From Cucumis sativus (Eukaryota; Streptophyta; Magnoliopsida; Cucurbitales; Cucurbitaceae): DNA of 64,000 bases. The stretch lies in NCBI RefSeq assembly GCF_000004075.3, contig NC_026659.2, positions 4,092,001 to 4,156,000 on the forward strand. The letters are read 5' to 3'. The notes beneath the pieces were generated by a model. That model was not told the origin of the DNA. It was given only the letters and a program-made list of their open reading frames with translations, and made no database searches. Every line of letters starts with the position of its first letter. Positions within the stretch are counted from its first letter, which is position 1. Below are positions 14,581-26,704 of this stretch, one piece after another. Both the position numbers and the translations under genes were made by a program.

Positions 14581-14832
14581 GGGTGGAAGTGCGAGGAGCT
14601 GCAAAGGCCAGCACCCTCAAATCCCTGTCTCTCCGGTGAGGCGATTCTCCGGGGAAGAAAATTCCGATGAAATTGTGCAATTGCAGCAGTTTGAGGGACG
14701 GTGGGGATATGGCGGCGGCCGGTGAAGTTGGACCCCATAACCGTTGGAACTGATGAAAATCGCCATTGCCTTTTCCAATCTGAAAAAAAAAATTGCTCCG
14801 TTAATCAAATAAAAAAAATGGTATTTTTAAAA

Positions 14833-14836
14833 ATAT

Positions 14837-14867
<31 letters not shown>
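14833..14867. repeat. (AT)n microsatellite
   Basis: Alternating AT run just upstream of the proposed PPR first exon. On the minus strand it also supplies TATATA words about 30 bp before a plausible transcription start. Confidence 0.8.
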
Positions 14868-14873
<6 letters not shown>

Positions 14874-15819
14874 CAAATTTTTTAACTTACATTTAAAAAA
14901 ACAAAAAGTTATTACACTTGTTTTTTATACAAAATAATTTCTTTATTTCATTTAATTACATCTTATAAAGGGAAATTTTTATAAAAGGTTTCATTCAATT
15001 AAAAAGATAACTTTTATTTAATTGTCATTGATTAAGAAAAAACACGTTAATCGTCAATCGCCACATTTGAAAAATAATTCCAAAAGGGTATATAACAAGA
15101 ACAACCTTGAACCCACGCGTAATTGAGTTGGTGGTTAAAAAAAAAGTCCATTCATCGTTCAGATGCACTAACAATTGAATAAGTTTATTGTCTCGTTATT
15201 CATGTTATCTTACATTTTTCATCTTCTTATTTGTATTAGTTTATATTTTTCACTTTGTTATTCAAGTCCAACTCTCCTAATTACTCTCTCCTATAATAAT
15301 TATCAATTCAATTCAAATTCTCATAATATCCTAAATGATTTATAGTTTTAAATTAACCTTAGTTTAACTAACGAAAAAATGGTGTGACATTATTGTCGTG
15401 ATAGTTTTGAAGATAATTAATCTCAATTTTAATTTAGAGTGTGTTTGGATTGCATTTTCAAGTGATTAAACTAAAAAATTTGTTTTAGAAAAAAGGTAAT
15501 GTGTTTGACAACCACCTAAAATGAATTTATAAAATAACGTGGTTTAAGATAAACACCTAAAACCAACTTTCAGGAAAATGAATTTTGTATGTTTAATGGC
15601 TAATCTTCGTGATGGATAAGTTTTTAGAAAAAAATGTTTAAAAGTTTAAAAGTTACCAAAGATACACGTGTTTTTCTTTCGAGAAACTTTTAGAAAAAAT
15701 GTTTAAATAAAAATGTATTTTTTAAAAAACATTTTTTTCTTAAGCGATCCCAAACAAGTCTTTAGTTATTATAATTTCATACAAAATTCAAGTTTAAGTC
15801 GTGTTTGATATCAATTTTT

Positions 15820-15893
<74 letters not shown>

Positions 15894-16930
15894 TATAAAC
15901 ATTCATCTTAAAATTTTCTTTTTTTAAAAATCCAAACCGAGTTTTCAAAAATAAGAAATTAATTTTAAAAAATTTGCTGGTGTGAAATGTGAATTCAAAT
16001 ATTTGATTAAGATAAATAAAAATTATTGTAAAGAAAAATTAGAGAATTTATTTCAAATGACAAAACTGCTAAAAATATTTACGAAATATAACAAAATTTT
16101 AAAATCTATAAAAGACAGATATTGAAGACACTAATAGACTATCTGTAACGAATGTAGTGTTCAAACAAAACATCAAAATTTTATCAAACTAAATCATAAT
16201 CTTTGTGAGTTAAAATACTTCAAAATACAAAATGGAAATATGAAGAAAAAAAAGTATTAAAATTAATATTAAATTAACATTTTTTTTTAACACAAGCAAG
16301 CCAAAAACTGAAAGAAAATTAGAACGAATAGCAAAGTCTGCCCAGAAGGATATTCCTCAAAGCAACATAAGAGAAAGTTGATATGTGCAGACATGAAATG
16401 TTCAAACGTAAGTTGTTGAGTTGCACCACCTGTTTGCCCATAAGAAATGAAGGGGATGGAAAGGAATTAAACTAACATCTTAATTACATTTGTTTGTACC
16501 CAATTTACTTTAGGTTTCTATAGCTTTTAAAGGTTTCAATTCAATTCCACCCCCTTTATTAAATCCCTAAGAAAATTAGTTCTGTTTTGAATAGAGAGAC
16601 CAAAACATATAAAGAGTTTATTTTCTGATTAAAACACATAAAGATGCGAAGAGCTAGAGGTAGAAGAAAACGTGCACATGGAACAAATGGAAACTCTGAA
16701 AACTATATGAACAAATGAAATTGTTTAACCAAATAATATTAAGTAAAGCTGCAAAAAGAGGATTCTTGAGGCAGCCATGAGGATGAAATCATTGAGCAAA
16801 GAGGAGGAATAAGAAGTTAAAAAAAGCATTTATATATCCAGCTGTTATTACTTATTTGAATGGTTGTCTCTTTCTGAAAAAGTGTCCGTTGAAGCTTCAA
16901 CGTTAAGCTGACCGTTGGATGGAATTTCGA
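14868..16930. other. AT-rich intergenic region
   Basis: No gene seen. It contains a long (AT)n run (15825-15889) and, around 16070-16150, a degraded 'acgaaatataacaaaatttt...agacactaatagactat' repeat of the same family as those at 19250-19440 and 53880-54110. Confidence 0.5.
15825..15889. repeat. (AT)n microsatellite, about 32 units
   Basis: A 65-bp uninterrupted AT alternation, the longest simple repeat in the window and likely length-polymorphic. Confidence 0.9.
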
Positions 16931-17061
16931 GGATATATATATCAAACCTTACTTTTTCTCTTCTTCATAGAATCTCAAGGCTTCAAACACACAAAATTAG
17001 AAGAAAAAAATCCTTCAAGAATAAGCCTAGTTTGTTCCTTCTTCTTCGTCCCCTTTTTTTT

Positions 17062-17070
17062 GTATATATA
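17062..17070 (+). promoter_or_regulatory. candidate TATA box for the small membrane protein gene
   Basis: gtatatata lies about 70 bp before the ATG at 17138 and is followed by a CT-rich leader (ctcttctctctctc). Another TATA-like run at 16932-16942 would give a longer leader; the choice cannot be made from sequence. Confidence 0.4.
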
Positions 17071-17137
17071 ATCTCATCTCACACACATTCTTCCTTCCAT
17101 TCAACTCTCTTCTCTCTCTCTTTGCTTGTGATCAGAG

Positions 17138-17353
17138 ATGGGTTTGGTGGTGGTGATCTCTCTGCCTTTGATTTTCTTCTGCTTGTTGCTTGGTTTCGGA
17201 TGTTACTTTCTAGGCCGAGCAAAAGGGAGACAAGACATACGGACTAATGCACAGATATTCGGTGTGCCCACGCCGCCACCTGGTAGTGGTGCAGCTCATT
17301 CGCCATCATCACTGCAGCCGGTTTTCAAACCTGAAAATACCACCAATGTTTGA
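17138..17353 (+). CDS. 71-residue single-pass membrane protein, function unknown
   Basis: An intact small ORF from the first ATG after a CT-rich leader to TGA. Residues 3-25 (LVVVISLPLIFFCLLLGFGC) form one hydrophobic segment. A short basic stretch follows (GRAKGRQDIR), then a Pro/Ser/Gly-rich tail with FGVPTPPPGSG, which puts the basic side after the membrane segment. I recall similar short proteins (membrane segment, GRAKGRQ, then PTPPP) in other dicots, which supports a real gene, but I know of no assigned function. It lies upstream of, and convergent with, the KOBITO-like gene, whose stop is at 17840. Confidence 0.7.
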   Translation: MGLVVVISLPLIFFCLLLGFGCYFLGRAKGRQDIRTNAQIFGVPTPPPGSGAAHSPSSLQPVFKPENTTNV

Positions 17354-17839
17354 TTAGTAATCAGATCTAAGTTCAATTCTTCACTGTACTGCTGTTTGTG
17401 ACTTTGTGTATGTAAATTCTGTACTATGAGTTTAAACTTCAATACTCTATGGGTGAATCATTTTTCCAGTTATATTCTCTGTCCTACAAGTTTTTGTGCA
17501 TTCGATCAAATAGACTGACCTTCAAAGTTCGCTGCCATGATGATTCCTCAACCCTTCTGCAGCTGCAATGCTTGATTAAGAACCCACAAAATATTTGGAA
17601 ACGATATGAAAGGACAAACAACATACACCAAATCAATTGCATGATTTTATAACTGGCACAATGTATTATACAATGAAGAATAGTTTTTATCTGCTGTTCT
17701 TTTCACTCCTAACATCTCTTGGTAGCTAAGGTGTTGTAATGCATGAAGGAAAGTAAGAAGACAATCCACACCACAAACCAGAGACCAAGTAATGACGGTT
17801 GTTTTTCCACAAGAATCACGTGTATACCGCCAACCAGGT
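17354..17839. other. convergent 3' intergenic region
   Basis: Between the stops of two convergent genes; presumably the 3' UTRs of the small membrane protein (+) and the KOBITO-like gene (-). Nothing else seen. Confidence 0.5.
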
Positions 17840-20800
17840 TTAGAGTTGTTTCGAAGTCTCTATTCCTGGAGGAGATTGCGGTGGGACAGCATATTCATTC
17901 CACTCATTGGCGTCAATTTTCAGGGCCTTCCTTGCAGTTGCTTGGTAGTTTTTACTTCCGCCTAGCTTCCTAGATGGAAGAGATTGAGAAGCAACGGCTT
18001 TGCTTGAGTTACTGGTAGTGATGGATGACAAAAATTTATCCTTTGATTGAGTTGCAGAAGCAGATGCAATAACAGAATCGAAGATGCCACTCTCCCTCAA
18101 CCCCTGTATGATCACCTGAACCAAAAAGAGATTGGAAAATTATCTAACTGAGTGCAATAAGTTAGATACTAATCCAAAGTGAACTTCGTAACTGAATTGT
18201 TTTAAATGAACAGTTAAATGAGTTTTGAACTCTTTCTAATTTGTCACTACAGATATCAAATAAAAGTCTTACCATAGGAGCATTGATTCGTGTTAAAATA
18301 CCCTTCTTCAACAACTTGACTTTTACGTCTTTGTCACCCCACACTACGTGTTCACGATACCTAGTAAAGAAGCAAATCTATCACAATCCAAAGACACAAA
18401 TAGAGAAAATAAAAACTTCATAAAGAGAAATACCAGTTCCTCATTTCTTCCTGGGTTGCAGTAGAAGCAACTATGAATGCCTGCAATGCATATAATTGCT
18501 TAGACATTTAAATGATGGGATTCCTAACCCAAAGTAGAAGCAACTAAAAATGATGGGATGAGGTCATCAAAAAGAATAACTTAAAAGAAACTCCTAAGTT
18601 CTGGATGAATTCTTGTATCATGAAAAATTTATTCCTATATCTAGGAAATTTTAGACCAATGATTTAAGTGCACACAAAAAGAAAATATATAAATAAACAA
18701 CTACCTCATGCAAAATGGCACTTAGAAAGAGGATAAAAGTTGTCCAATAATCTCATGTACATAACTTTTCGTTACTAACAATTGACATTTAAATATAACG
18801 CAGGCCCAGATCTCAAGAATAGTTTTACCAGCAATCCTTAAGTATAATCACTTCTTTAACGCAGCAGATTTAAGCAGTAACTACAGAAAATATCTCTTCA
18901 TCCACATCAAATTGAAGTATTGGTTCAAAATGTATTATGACTGTTGCATAACCCTGTTCAAGAAGCTTTGAATGTGGACAGAAGATCACATGCTACAAGA
19001 TCAGGAAAAACTGAACTCACAACTCTATCAAATTCCAACATGAAGCATCTTTTAACATCATCTTTGGTAGGTTTACAGCCACAGCGGTCACGTCTAGAAG
19101 TCAAATCAGAAAATTTTGCATATGTATAGTGTAATACGGCAGCTTCCTCCAATTTAATCTCACTGGCAGATATTTACACGAGCATAGTTAGCGCTGTAAA
19201 AATAGCTATCCTAAAACTTCAAGTTCACATTTACACAAGAGATGTTTTCAAATATAGCAAAATGAGTTAACTTATTTACAAATACAACAAAAATTTACTC
19301 TCTATTTGTGATGGCCACGATAGGCACAAATAGACATTCATCACTTGAGTGATAGACACTAATAGATGTTTATTGGAATATATTGCAGTCTATCATTGAT
19401 AGAAAGTAAGAATTTGCTATTTCCAATGGTTTTATAATTTAAAACAATTTCTAGTAAACAACTTACTTGGGGGTTTTCATGTAATTATGCCATCTATGTG
19501 CACCATTCGGACGAAGATGATCTTGAACTCGAGCAGCCGATTTCCCATTTCCATAAGTCAAAAAGTAATTTGGGTTACCACGAGTTGATTCTTTGTACAT
19601 GCCAAAATATGTATCCTTGGGCAGGTGGTCAAAATTTTTCTTGAACATCGAGACCTGAGTTCATAAAACGAGTGTGCAAAGAAAAACCGATGGCATAAAG
19701 AATGGCCATGGCAACAGAAAAAATATAAATATATATTATACAATAAAATAATTATGAGCATCCAATATAAGCAACAGAAACCATTTTGCCAAACTATAGT
19801 AGTTCCATGCAGATTTTAAATTTCAATGTTTGTATAGCCCTTTGCAAATGCACAAGTGCAAATGATGGTGGATAAGCAATTGAAATTTACAGCCAAACAG
19901 CTCAAATAAGTAAAAGAGAGGGAGGGTTAGTGAAAGAAACTACCTCGGTAAAAGGTTCCTTTATATCATCTCTTTCAACACTGCTTTCCTACGTACCCAC
20001 ATTACAATTAGATTGTGACTCACAACAAAGTCAAATTGTAGAAGAAAATTAGTGTTGACAAGTTCAAGTAGCTTCATCATTTCACAACAAAAACAACAAA
20101 TTACAAAACAAAAAGATAGAATGAACACATACATAGTTAGGAAAAATAACCATATCAACATTTCCAGGCACGTCAAGCAACAATTGCCTCAGGGAGTACT
20201 CCTGAGCACCGGCTGGATGTATCAACTCATCAGTATCAAGATGAATTATCCAATCCATCCCAGCATCCTAATATTTTAAGGAGAGAGAAGAAACTAAACA
20301 GCACAAGTTAATAGCGATACATTAGAGAATAAGTTATCATCGACAGAGTAATGCCCATAAGAAGAACGCTTTCCATACCCTTGCCATATTGATGGCCATC
20401 TCCATATTGAGAGATTGCTTCACAAATAGTTCGTAATTGCAAGGTTTGTAAAAGAAACCAGAAAGCCATGTTTCATTCCAGATCCGACTGAGGATAGCAA
20501 AAAGAAACAAGACATCCACAATGAAAAATGAGTTGAGAAAGAACAGGATATAAAATGTTAATAACAGAACTCTTAAATAAATACGATAATCCTTTTCCCC
20601 ACGAAAGAAAAAGACCCTCTGTCCACCCCAAAATTAGTGATATATATGTGGGTATTTCGGAAAAGCTGGATCATCTATTTGCTCTCTGCCGGCCCTAATA
20701 TCCAAATTTGCTGGTGTAAGCTTCTTATTCTTAATATCCAGAATTGCATAAACTTACGCTTATGCAAAAAAAGTGAACATGAGTTGGATTAGACTGGGAT

Positions 20801-22119
20801 TTTTCTTTGTAATTAATACCAGCATCAAATAAAAAAATGGAAATTGACTACTATAAAACCAAATCAAATTTTCAAGGACTGGTCAAAATTAACAGAGAAG
20901 TCTCAGCTTGATTGGTTTTGTCAATCCTACAATTGGTTCAGTTTTCATCTACACACCCTTACAAGAGAAAAAGATCATGAACCAATAGCACATCTTACAT
21001 AACTGGGTTCTAGAACTTCCAATCAGACACTATGACATTTCTAAAGAAACTCAAAAAAATTAGCACTTCCTTAACCTTTCTATTCCCTTAAACGAAAGTT
21101 GTTTCTTATAATTTTTATGGTAAAAAAATGGCAGAAGTTCTACACCTTTTTGCCTGCTGCTCCTCTAACTCTTTTGTTCTGAATATCAACCTCACTCCCT
21201 GCAAGGCCATGTCAAATCCATGCTTAACAAGTGCAAAAAACTCGAATACAACAAAGAGTGGCTCCAACTAGGAGTAACTAGAGAGCAATTGAACTCACAT
21301 TAATTGACTCCAAAACTCTAACCACATCAGGAGATGCAGCTTTTCCCTCCACAAAAAGTAGGAAGGTTGTAACCCCAATGACCTTGTGATAGAACATCCA
21401 AGGCAAGATTTGCTCTAATCCTGCTGATGTACTTGTTGTAATGCATATCTACACATCACGAGGGAAAATGAAAGAAACACAACAAAGAAAGAACAAAGTT
21501 TATGTACTAATTTCCATCAAAATCGGCACAAGGAAGTCTCAGAATTCCCATCAGAAAACAAAAATTGTTATCTCAAACAAACTCATTTCCCTTTCTTATC
21601 AGCCATCTAGGAAAAACAGAAAAAACCCACCTTCACCTTCACAAATCATAACCATTTCTCAAATCTTAGCTCCATTCCACATACCAATTAATCACCAACA
21701 CAACTCATAAATCAACTTCATGACACCAAGTAAAACCCAAATTTCATAGAAGAAGAAGAAGAGCAATAGACCTTAGGCTTCAAATTTGATCCGCGATCGA
21801 ACTTCGAGTCGTGATAGTACGGGAACGAGGGCGAAACACTCCGACCGAGATTGAGACAATCAGAGGCAGAAGGCGTGGAGTGGCGCGAAATCGGGGAGAG
21901 TGGGGAGGCTTCCATGCCGGGGAACTGGTAAGATCCCGGCGGGGACCAGCGAGTGGCAGGGTCAGTGATTCCGCCACGCCATTGGAGGACGAAAGCAAGA
22001 GATGCGAGAGTGAGAGGGAGGAAGGTTAAAAGAAGAAGGACTCTGGAAGTAGAGGATGAGGAAGAGGGCTGAGTATGGCGAAGTGGAGTCTGCAAGTGAG
22101 TGTCGTTTGGATTCGGCAT
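17840..22119 (-). CDS. KOB1: KOBITO1/ELD1/ABI8-like glycosyltransferase
   Basis: Type II Golgi/plasma-membrane protein with a GT-A-like domain. In Arabidopsis its loss impairs cellulose deposition, cell elongation, ABA/sugar responses and plasmodesmal permeability; the sugar donor is not settled. Eleven exons, all GT-AG and in frame: 21772-22119, 21299-21448, 21146-21198, 20379-20487, 20133-20267, 19944-19988, 19467-19654, 19021-19162, 18434-18480, 18273-18360, 17840-18115. Total 526 residues, near the Arabidopsis length. N-terminal cytosolic stub, then membrane anchor (27-45, [19 protein letters not shown]). Catalytic-type region: [40 protein letters not shown], a DTD metal-binding motif at 231-233 in [52 protein letters not shown] and DRCGCKP. 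The C-terminal tail is Ser-rich. The start is the first ATG after a GC-rich leader. Family assignment is by remembered conservation. Confidence 0.88.
19250..19440. repeat. dispersed 'gatagacactaatag' repeat in KOB1 intron 7
   Basis: A degenerate segment with caaatatagcaaaatgag, acaaatagacattcatcac, gatagacactaatag and tctatcattgatagaaag. Related phrases occur at 16070-16150 and 53880-54110. This is the kind of interspersed repeat I associate with cucurbit genomes; its class (MITE, Helitron or other) is unclear. Confidence 0.45.
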
Positions 22120-23519
22120 GGCCGCGCGGGCGAGGATCCTTTGGAATTCCGGTAATGACTCTTCCGATAGCCGGGAAATTGATTATCGGTTAACTTATAA
22201 AACTATTATCAACCAAAAATAACTTTTGAAGAAAAGTTTTGAGGTCTTAATCTAAACACAATTTTAAAACAAATTATTACGAATGGGAAAAAATGGTAAA
22301 AATATTAAATGAGTAACCATCTGAACACTTCCTTTTACGTACTTTTATATATGTTTCTATAAGAATTGGAATACCGTTTAAAAGAGGAAAGATGAAATAT
22401 CCGCATTTCCCTCATCAATTTCAATACTGTCTTTGTTAGTTTATAGACTATTGATTTCAATAATAAAAACAAATTACTACTTTAATTTTTCAGTTTGTTT
22501 CAAACTTCCAACTATATACATTTCTCTATACTCAAATTCTTAAATATATTAAAGAAATATTAATGATAAGTGAACAAACTTCCTAAAACAATTACAATAA
22601 TTAATTTCGTTTTAAAAATGACAAAATTGAAAATAAAAAACTTTATTCACTCCCATCTTTTTATATTATATAGATTGTTTAGAAATATTTCATTAGAAAA
22701 AGGAAATTTCCAATTTCATTTTTTAAAAATAACCCTTTTTTAATAGTGAGAAGTACAAATTAAAAGAATACCAAAACACTAAGTTTCCCTAACACCTAAA
22801 ATAAAAATTCAAAATGAAATAAGATCTTATTTAAATTTAGTTTCAATCACTCCTTCTTAAAATCAATTAGCTTGGTCCGAAAAGATTTCACATTCGTTAA
22901 CTGAAAAGAGGATTTTTTTTCCCCCCGAATATTAACTATCAATACACTGATAACGTAAATATTTAAGAAATTATATAGGGTAGCATTTTAAAAATATGAT
23001 ATAGTAAATATAGCATATTATTTTATAATTTTGTAAATATGACAAAATTTTCACTTTCAATCTTAAATTTGTTATTATTTCTAAATTATCATTCAATAAC
23101 TTATTTATCTTCATATTTTTAATGTTCTACTTATTATTTATTTATTTGTCCATTTTTTAAGGTCCTATTTATTCATTTTTATACTATAAATATTTTTTTT
23201 GTTCTTTTTGTCTTAATTTTGATTTTAGAATATCAATAGTATAATAATTGCAATATGAAATATAATGGTTCTTGATCAGAGTAATTTAACTTCATTTGTG
23301 ATTTTTTTTTTACTTTTCTCGATGTGTATTTTGAGTTAAAATTTGATTTCAAATGATTTTGTTTTATTTTTTTTAGAATGATTTTGTTTTGGTTTTACTT
23401 TGTCTCATTTTTGTATACCACAGTTGTGATATACTTATATTATATGTATTGGTTGGTTGATATACTTGCTACGTGATTTTCATTTTCTTTAAATTTTATG
23501 CAGTTCATTGTAGTATTAT

Positions 23520-24085
23520 TAAGTATATGAATGATATAACTCAGTGTATCATTATCAAGTATATCAACAATATATTATTAAAACATATCAGTAAAGTGAA
23601 TCATTATCAAGTATATGAATCAAGTTTACAAGTGTAAATCAATAGTTATCAAGTGTATATGTAGGACTTCAAGCATATTAATTGTATTTAATCAATCAAA
23701 TGCATAAGTGAAGAATACTAAGTGTATTTGCACAATGCATCAGGTATATCAAACATATCATGTACATCAAACGTATCAAATTTGTTGATTGTACCAATGA
23801 AGCATGACAAATTTATTAGCGGTGTATCAAGTTTATCAAATTTATAAGTGAAGTCTTTAAGTGTATCAAACTAATCAAGTGTATCAGGGTCTAAGGTTCA
23901 TCGAATATATCAAGAAGAGTCAAGTTTAGTGAGAAGTATTATGTGTATTAAGATGTTTTAGGTGTGTATCAAAAGGTATCAAGTGTATCAAAGAGTATCA
24001 GGTGCATCAAGTGTATTTATCAAAAGTATCAAGAGGTATTAGGTTTATCGAACATGTATAAGGTGTATCAAATGTATATGAGGAC
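23520..24085. repeat. degenerate short-period array based on tatcaagt
   Basis: Dozens of imperfect 9-14-bp units: tatcaagtgtatca, tatcaaacatatca, tatcaaaggtatcaa, atcaggtgcatcaagtgtat. The unit spacing drifts, so it is not a clean satellite. It is bounded on both sides by AT-rich DNA with 'ttttgtaaatatgacaaaattttc' and 'ttttgtcatttttgcaaatg', so it may be the interior of a larger composite element (about 22985-24235). Confidence 0.65.
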
Positions 24086-24420
24086 ATTCCTGACATTTTA
24101 TCTATTGATGTGTGGGTTGGGTTTTGTTTTTGCCATTTTCAAAAATTATAAAGTATGTGTGCTATGGACTTGATTATTATAACTTGTTTTTGTCATTTTT
24201 GCAAATGTCAATAATTTTTCAAAATATTTGTTTTCGGTATGTACTTAAAAAAAACAGTGTTACATAATCAATTTTAAGTAATATTATCCATAGTATGTTT
24301 AAATCATATAAGTTGCATTTAAAAAAACTACATATTTGTTTTCCTATGAATAACACAAATAGATATGTGTGCATAAAACAAGCCTCAAGGATACATCTCC
24401 AAAATTGTAGGGCTTGAACA

Positions 24421-25560
24421 CACTACAAGAAACCGGGGCTCTTTTGACGCAGAAAAAGGTATCGGTAAAAGCAACTTTGGAACAAAGGTCCATCCTCGAT
24501 GCATAAAAATATACATTGGCTGAGACAAGTATTCCCGACGTGGTAGTTCAAGACATCGGGAGAAGATAAATAAATATTTAATTCTCATATATTTTTTGAT
24601 GTCTCTTTGCACGACGTTGGAAAAAATTTAGTTATTATCAATGTCATAAGTAAAACATCAAGAGAGGTTAAAACTATTTTCGACGTTTTACTTATGACGT
24701 CAGAAATAGAGGTGTCTCTCGATGTTTTTGATTTGCGTCGGAAATTTTCCTATAAAAACCCACTTCAGTTTTGTAAGTCACAGAACTAAAAGGAGAAGGT
24801 CGAGAAAAGTTGAGAGAGAGACTGAGAAGGAGAGAGATCCACGTCGTTGCTTGCCACCGTCCTTGTTCGACCGTTTGTCGTCATATGTCGTCGTCACTCT
24901 TCATTCCAATATGTGGTTTAGTTTAATTATTGTTTTGTTTTAGTATTTAGATTTCAAATTAGTTTTAGTATTTAGATTTTGAATTAGTCATATGTTTTAG
25001 TATTGAATTCGAATTTGAAGTGTTGTTAGGATTTAAAATTGAAGTTGAGTTTGAATTCCAATTTGAATTTAGGAATAAATGTTTTATATTATTTGTATAC
25101 AAGTTTAAGGGTGGATGCATATACCTTCCATTTAATAATGGAAAGTATTTTTTTTTTAAAAAAAAAGAGGAACTCCCGACGCACAACATTCAGTGTCGGA
25201 AATTCCTAGACATCTCTCGACGCTAGATTGACAGCATCTTTGACGTTCATACAACGTCGAGGGATGTCTAGGAACTTCCGACGTCAAATATTGTGGGTCG
25301 GGAGTTCTTTTTTTTTTAAAAAAAAAAACAAATACTTTTCATTATTAAATGGGAGGTATATACATCCACCCTTAGGCTTGTATACAAATAATACAAAACA
25401 TTTATTAAACTCCATCAACATTACATCTTAAAAATAAATAAATTAACTAAATGATAATAAGAAAATAAAATAGCAAATACAACTAATAAATCTTTCATTA
25501 TTAAAATCGAGTTCCCATCAATTGAGGGAAAAAGAATTACCTTATAGGAATCTTGTAGTA
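24421..25560. mobile_element. CACTA-type (En/Spm) transposon remnant
   Basis: It starts with CACTACAAGAAACC (24421-24434), the classic CACTA terminal repeat. Many sub-terminal copies of a cgacgtcggaa-like word follow (gacgttgg, cgacgttt, gacgtcag, gcgtcgg, ccgacgcac, cgacgtc), the usual transposase-binding architecture. No complete transposase is present. A candidate far end, ggaatcttgtagta (25547-25560), matches the inverted terminus at only 11 of 14 bases, so the right boundary is uncertain. A minus-strand frame at 25421-25624 (ERESPYNVNELLQDSYK then a donor) might be element-coded. Confidence 0.6.
25077..25403. repeat. large inverted repeat (fold-back), ~155-bp arms
   Basis: The left arm (25077 to about 25232) and right arm (about 25245-25403) are reverse complements over nearly their whole length with scattered mismatches. 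Matched landmarks: ttatttgtatacaag / cttgtatacaaataa, aagggtggatg / catccaccctt, ccatttaataatg / cattattaaatgg, aactcccgac / gtcgggagtt, cctagacat / atgtctagg. The loop is only about a dozen bases. Each arm ends inside with the cgacgt-type words of the CACTA remnant, so the structure probably belongs to that element. Confidence 0.85.
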
Positions 25561-26411
25561 ATTCATTGACGTTGTACGGACTTTCTCGCTCATCAACATC
25601 ATTTTCTCCCAAAATCATGTCCACTACTCTCTAACATGAACTACCTCAATAGATTTTGCAACTGATACGGTATTGCAGAAGAAACTGAAAAAGTGTTGCA
25701 ATAATGGAACTACGTAACACTGTATTATTTCTTCACCACTTTTAAGCTTGGAGATAGCGTTACTCTTTATTCACCGTTGATATTGAAGGTTTATGGTTAT
25801 ATTCCTTCACTACTTTACTATCACATACACCGCTATATTTACTATTATAGTTGCCTTTAGGGGTCAAACGGTGATAGCAACATTAGATGTGTTAAATTCT
25901 TAAATTGAAGTAAACGTGATAAAAAAAACAATTCAATTACGTTTGACGATGGATGACCATTATGAATAGATCGATTCATGCAACTTCATTACTAACTCTA
26001 GAAAATTTGGTTATATATTAGTTTACTAATGTAGGTGAAGTTTGAAATTTGGAGTCAATCAAAACTATTACTCTCCTCCTTGTTAAACGAAAGGAAGTAA
26101 AAAGTTTCAAATCATCTCTTGGTCTTGGTTGATTATAGAACAAAAGAAAAGGGTAAAAAAGAAAGGAAAAGTTAAGTAAAAAATATAAAGAAAAAAAGAA
26201 GAAGAATTACTAAAAATATGTATGAATTAAACCGTAAACAAATAATTAATATTTGTTAATGGAAACAAATTATGGCCCATCCGTAGTATCTCTCTATCTA
26301 GGGCTTCCATTTTCCAAATATAATTCAAAGCCCTAAAAACGGATTGGGGAACACAATTTCTTCTTCTTCTTCTTCCTCTTCTTCCTCTTCAATCTCGTCG
26401 GTACGCAGTCG

Positions 26412-26704
26412 ATGCTCTGTGCTGTGGTTCTGGTCGGCGAGGAGGGCCATAGAGAGGGTTCAATTGTCAAACGCTCTCTCCCTTCACCCACTGCTCTGTT
26501 TCTTCTCCTTTCATGTCTTCAGTCGGTGGTTTGCCTTTACCTGCTCCTCATCCTTCAGGGTCTTCTAAAACCCTAGCCTTTCACTCCGCTTCTTCCCCTA
26601 TATGCCTCCTTCCTTTTCTCCTTCTTTATTCTCAAAACCCCTGTTTTGATCTCAGGCCTTTTTCCTTGCAATTCCAATCCACTTTCAGACATGAGCGATT
26701 CTAA
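26412..26704 (+). promoter_or_regulatory. overlapping upstream ORFs in the UBP24 leader
   Basis: The CT-rich leader (cttcttcttcttc at about 26360-26395) holds an ATG at 26412 opening a 54-codon frame that stops at 26576. A second ATG at 26513 opens a 63-codon frame that stops at 26704, beyond the main start codon at 26691. If the transcript starts before 26412, both would be met before the main ATG and could reduce its translation. Confidence 0.5.

Larger units (their letters stand above)
22120..26300. other. repeat-rich intergenic region
   Basis: Between the divergent KOB1 and UBP24 genes. Beyond ~200 bp of presumptive KOB1 promoter it is AT-rich, with a 'gatatagtaaatatagcat' repeat near 22990, a degenerate tatcaagt array (23520-24085) and a CACTA-like element with a fold-back (24421 onward). 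The last few hundred bases before 26300 should contain the UBP24 promoter. No host gene seen. Confidence 0.5.

Noticed and set aside
14508-14766. Minus-strand frames from ATG 14766 (MAIFIS...) and ATG 14738 (MGSNFTG...) as genes
   Set aside because: Both end without motifs and overlap the proposed PPR leader exon; at most they are upstream ORFs. A third frame has a hydrophobic stretch (FAFVFAFSLVVVTLI) but no ATG.
23520-24085. CRISPR-like array
   Set aside because: Units are short, degenerate and lack fixed spacers; the DNA is eukaryotic.
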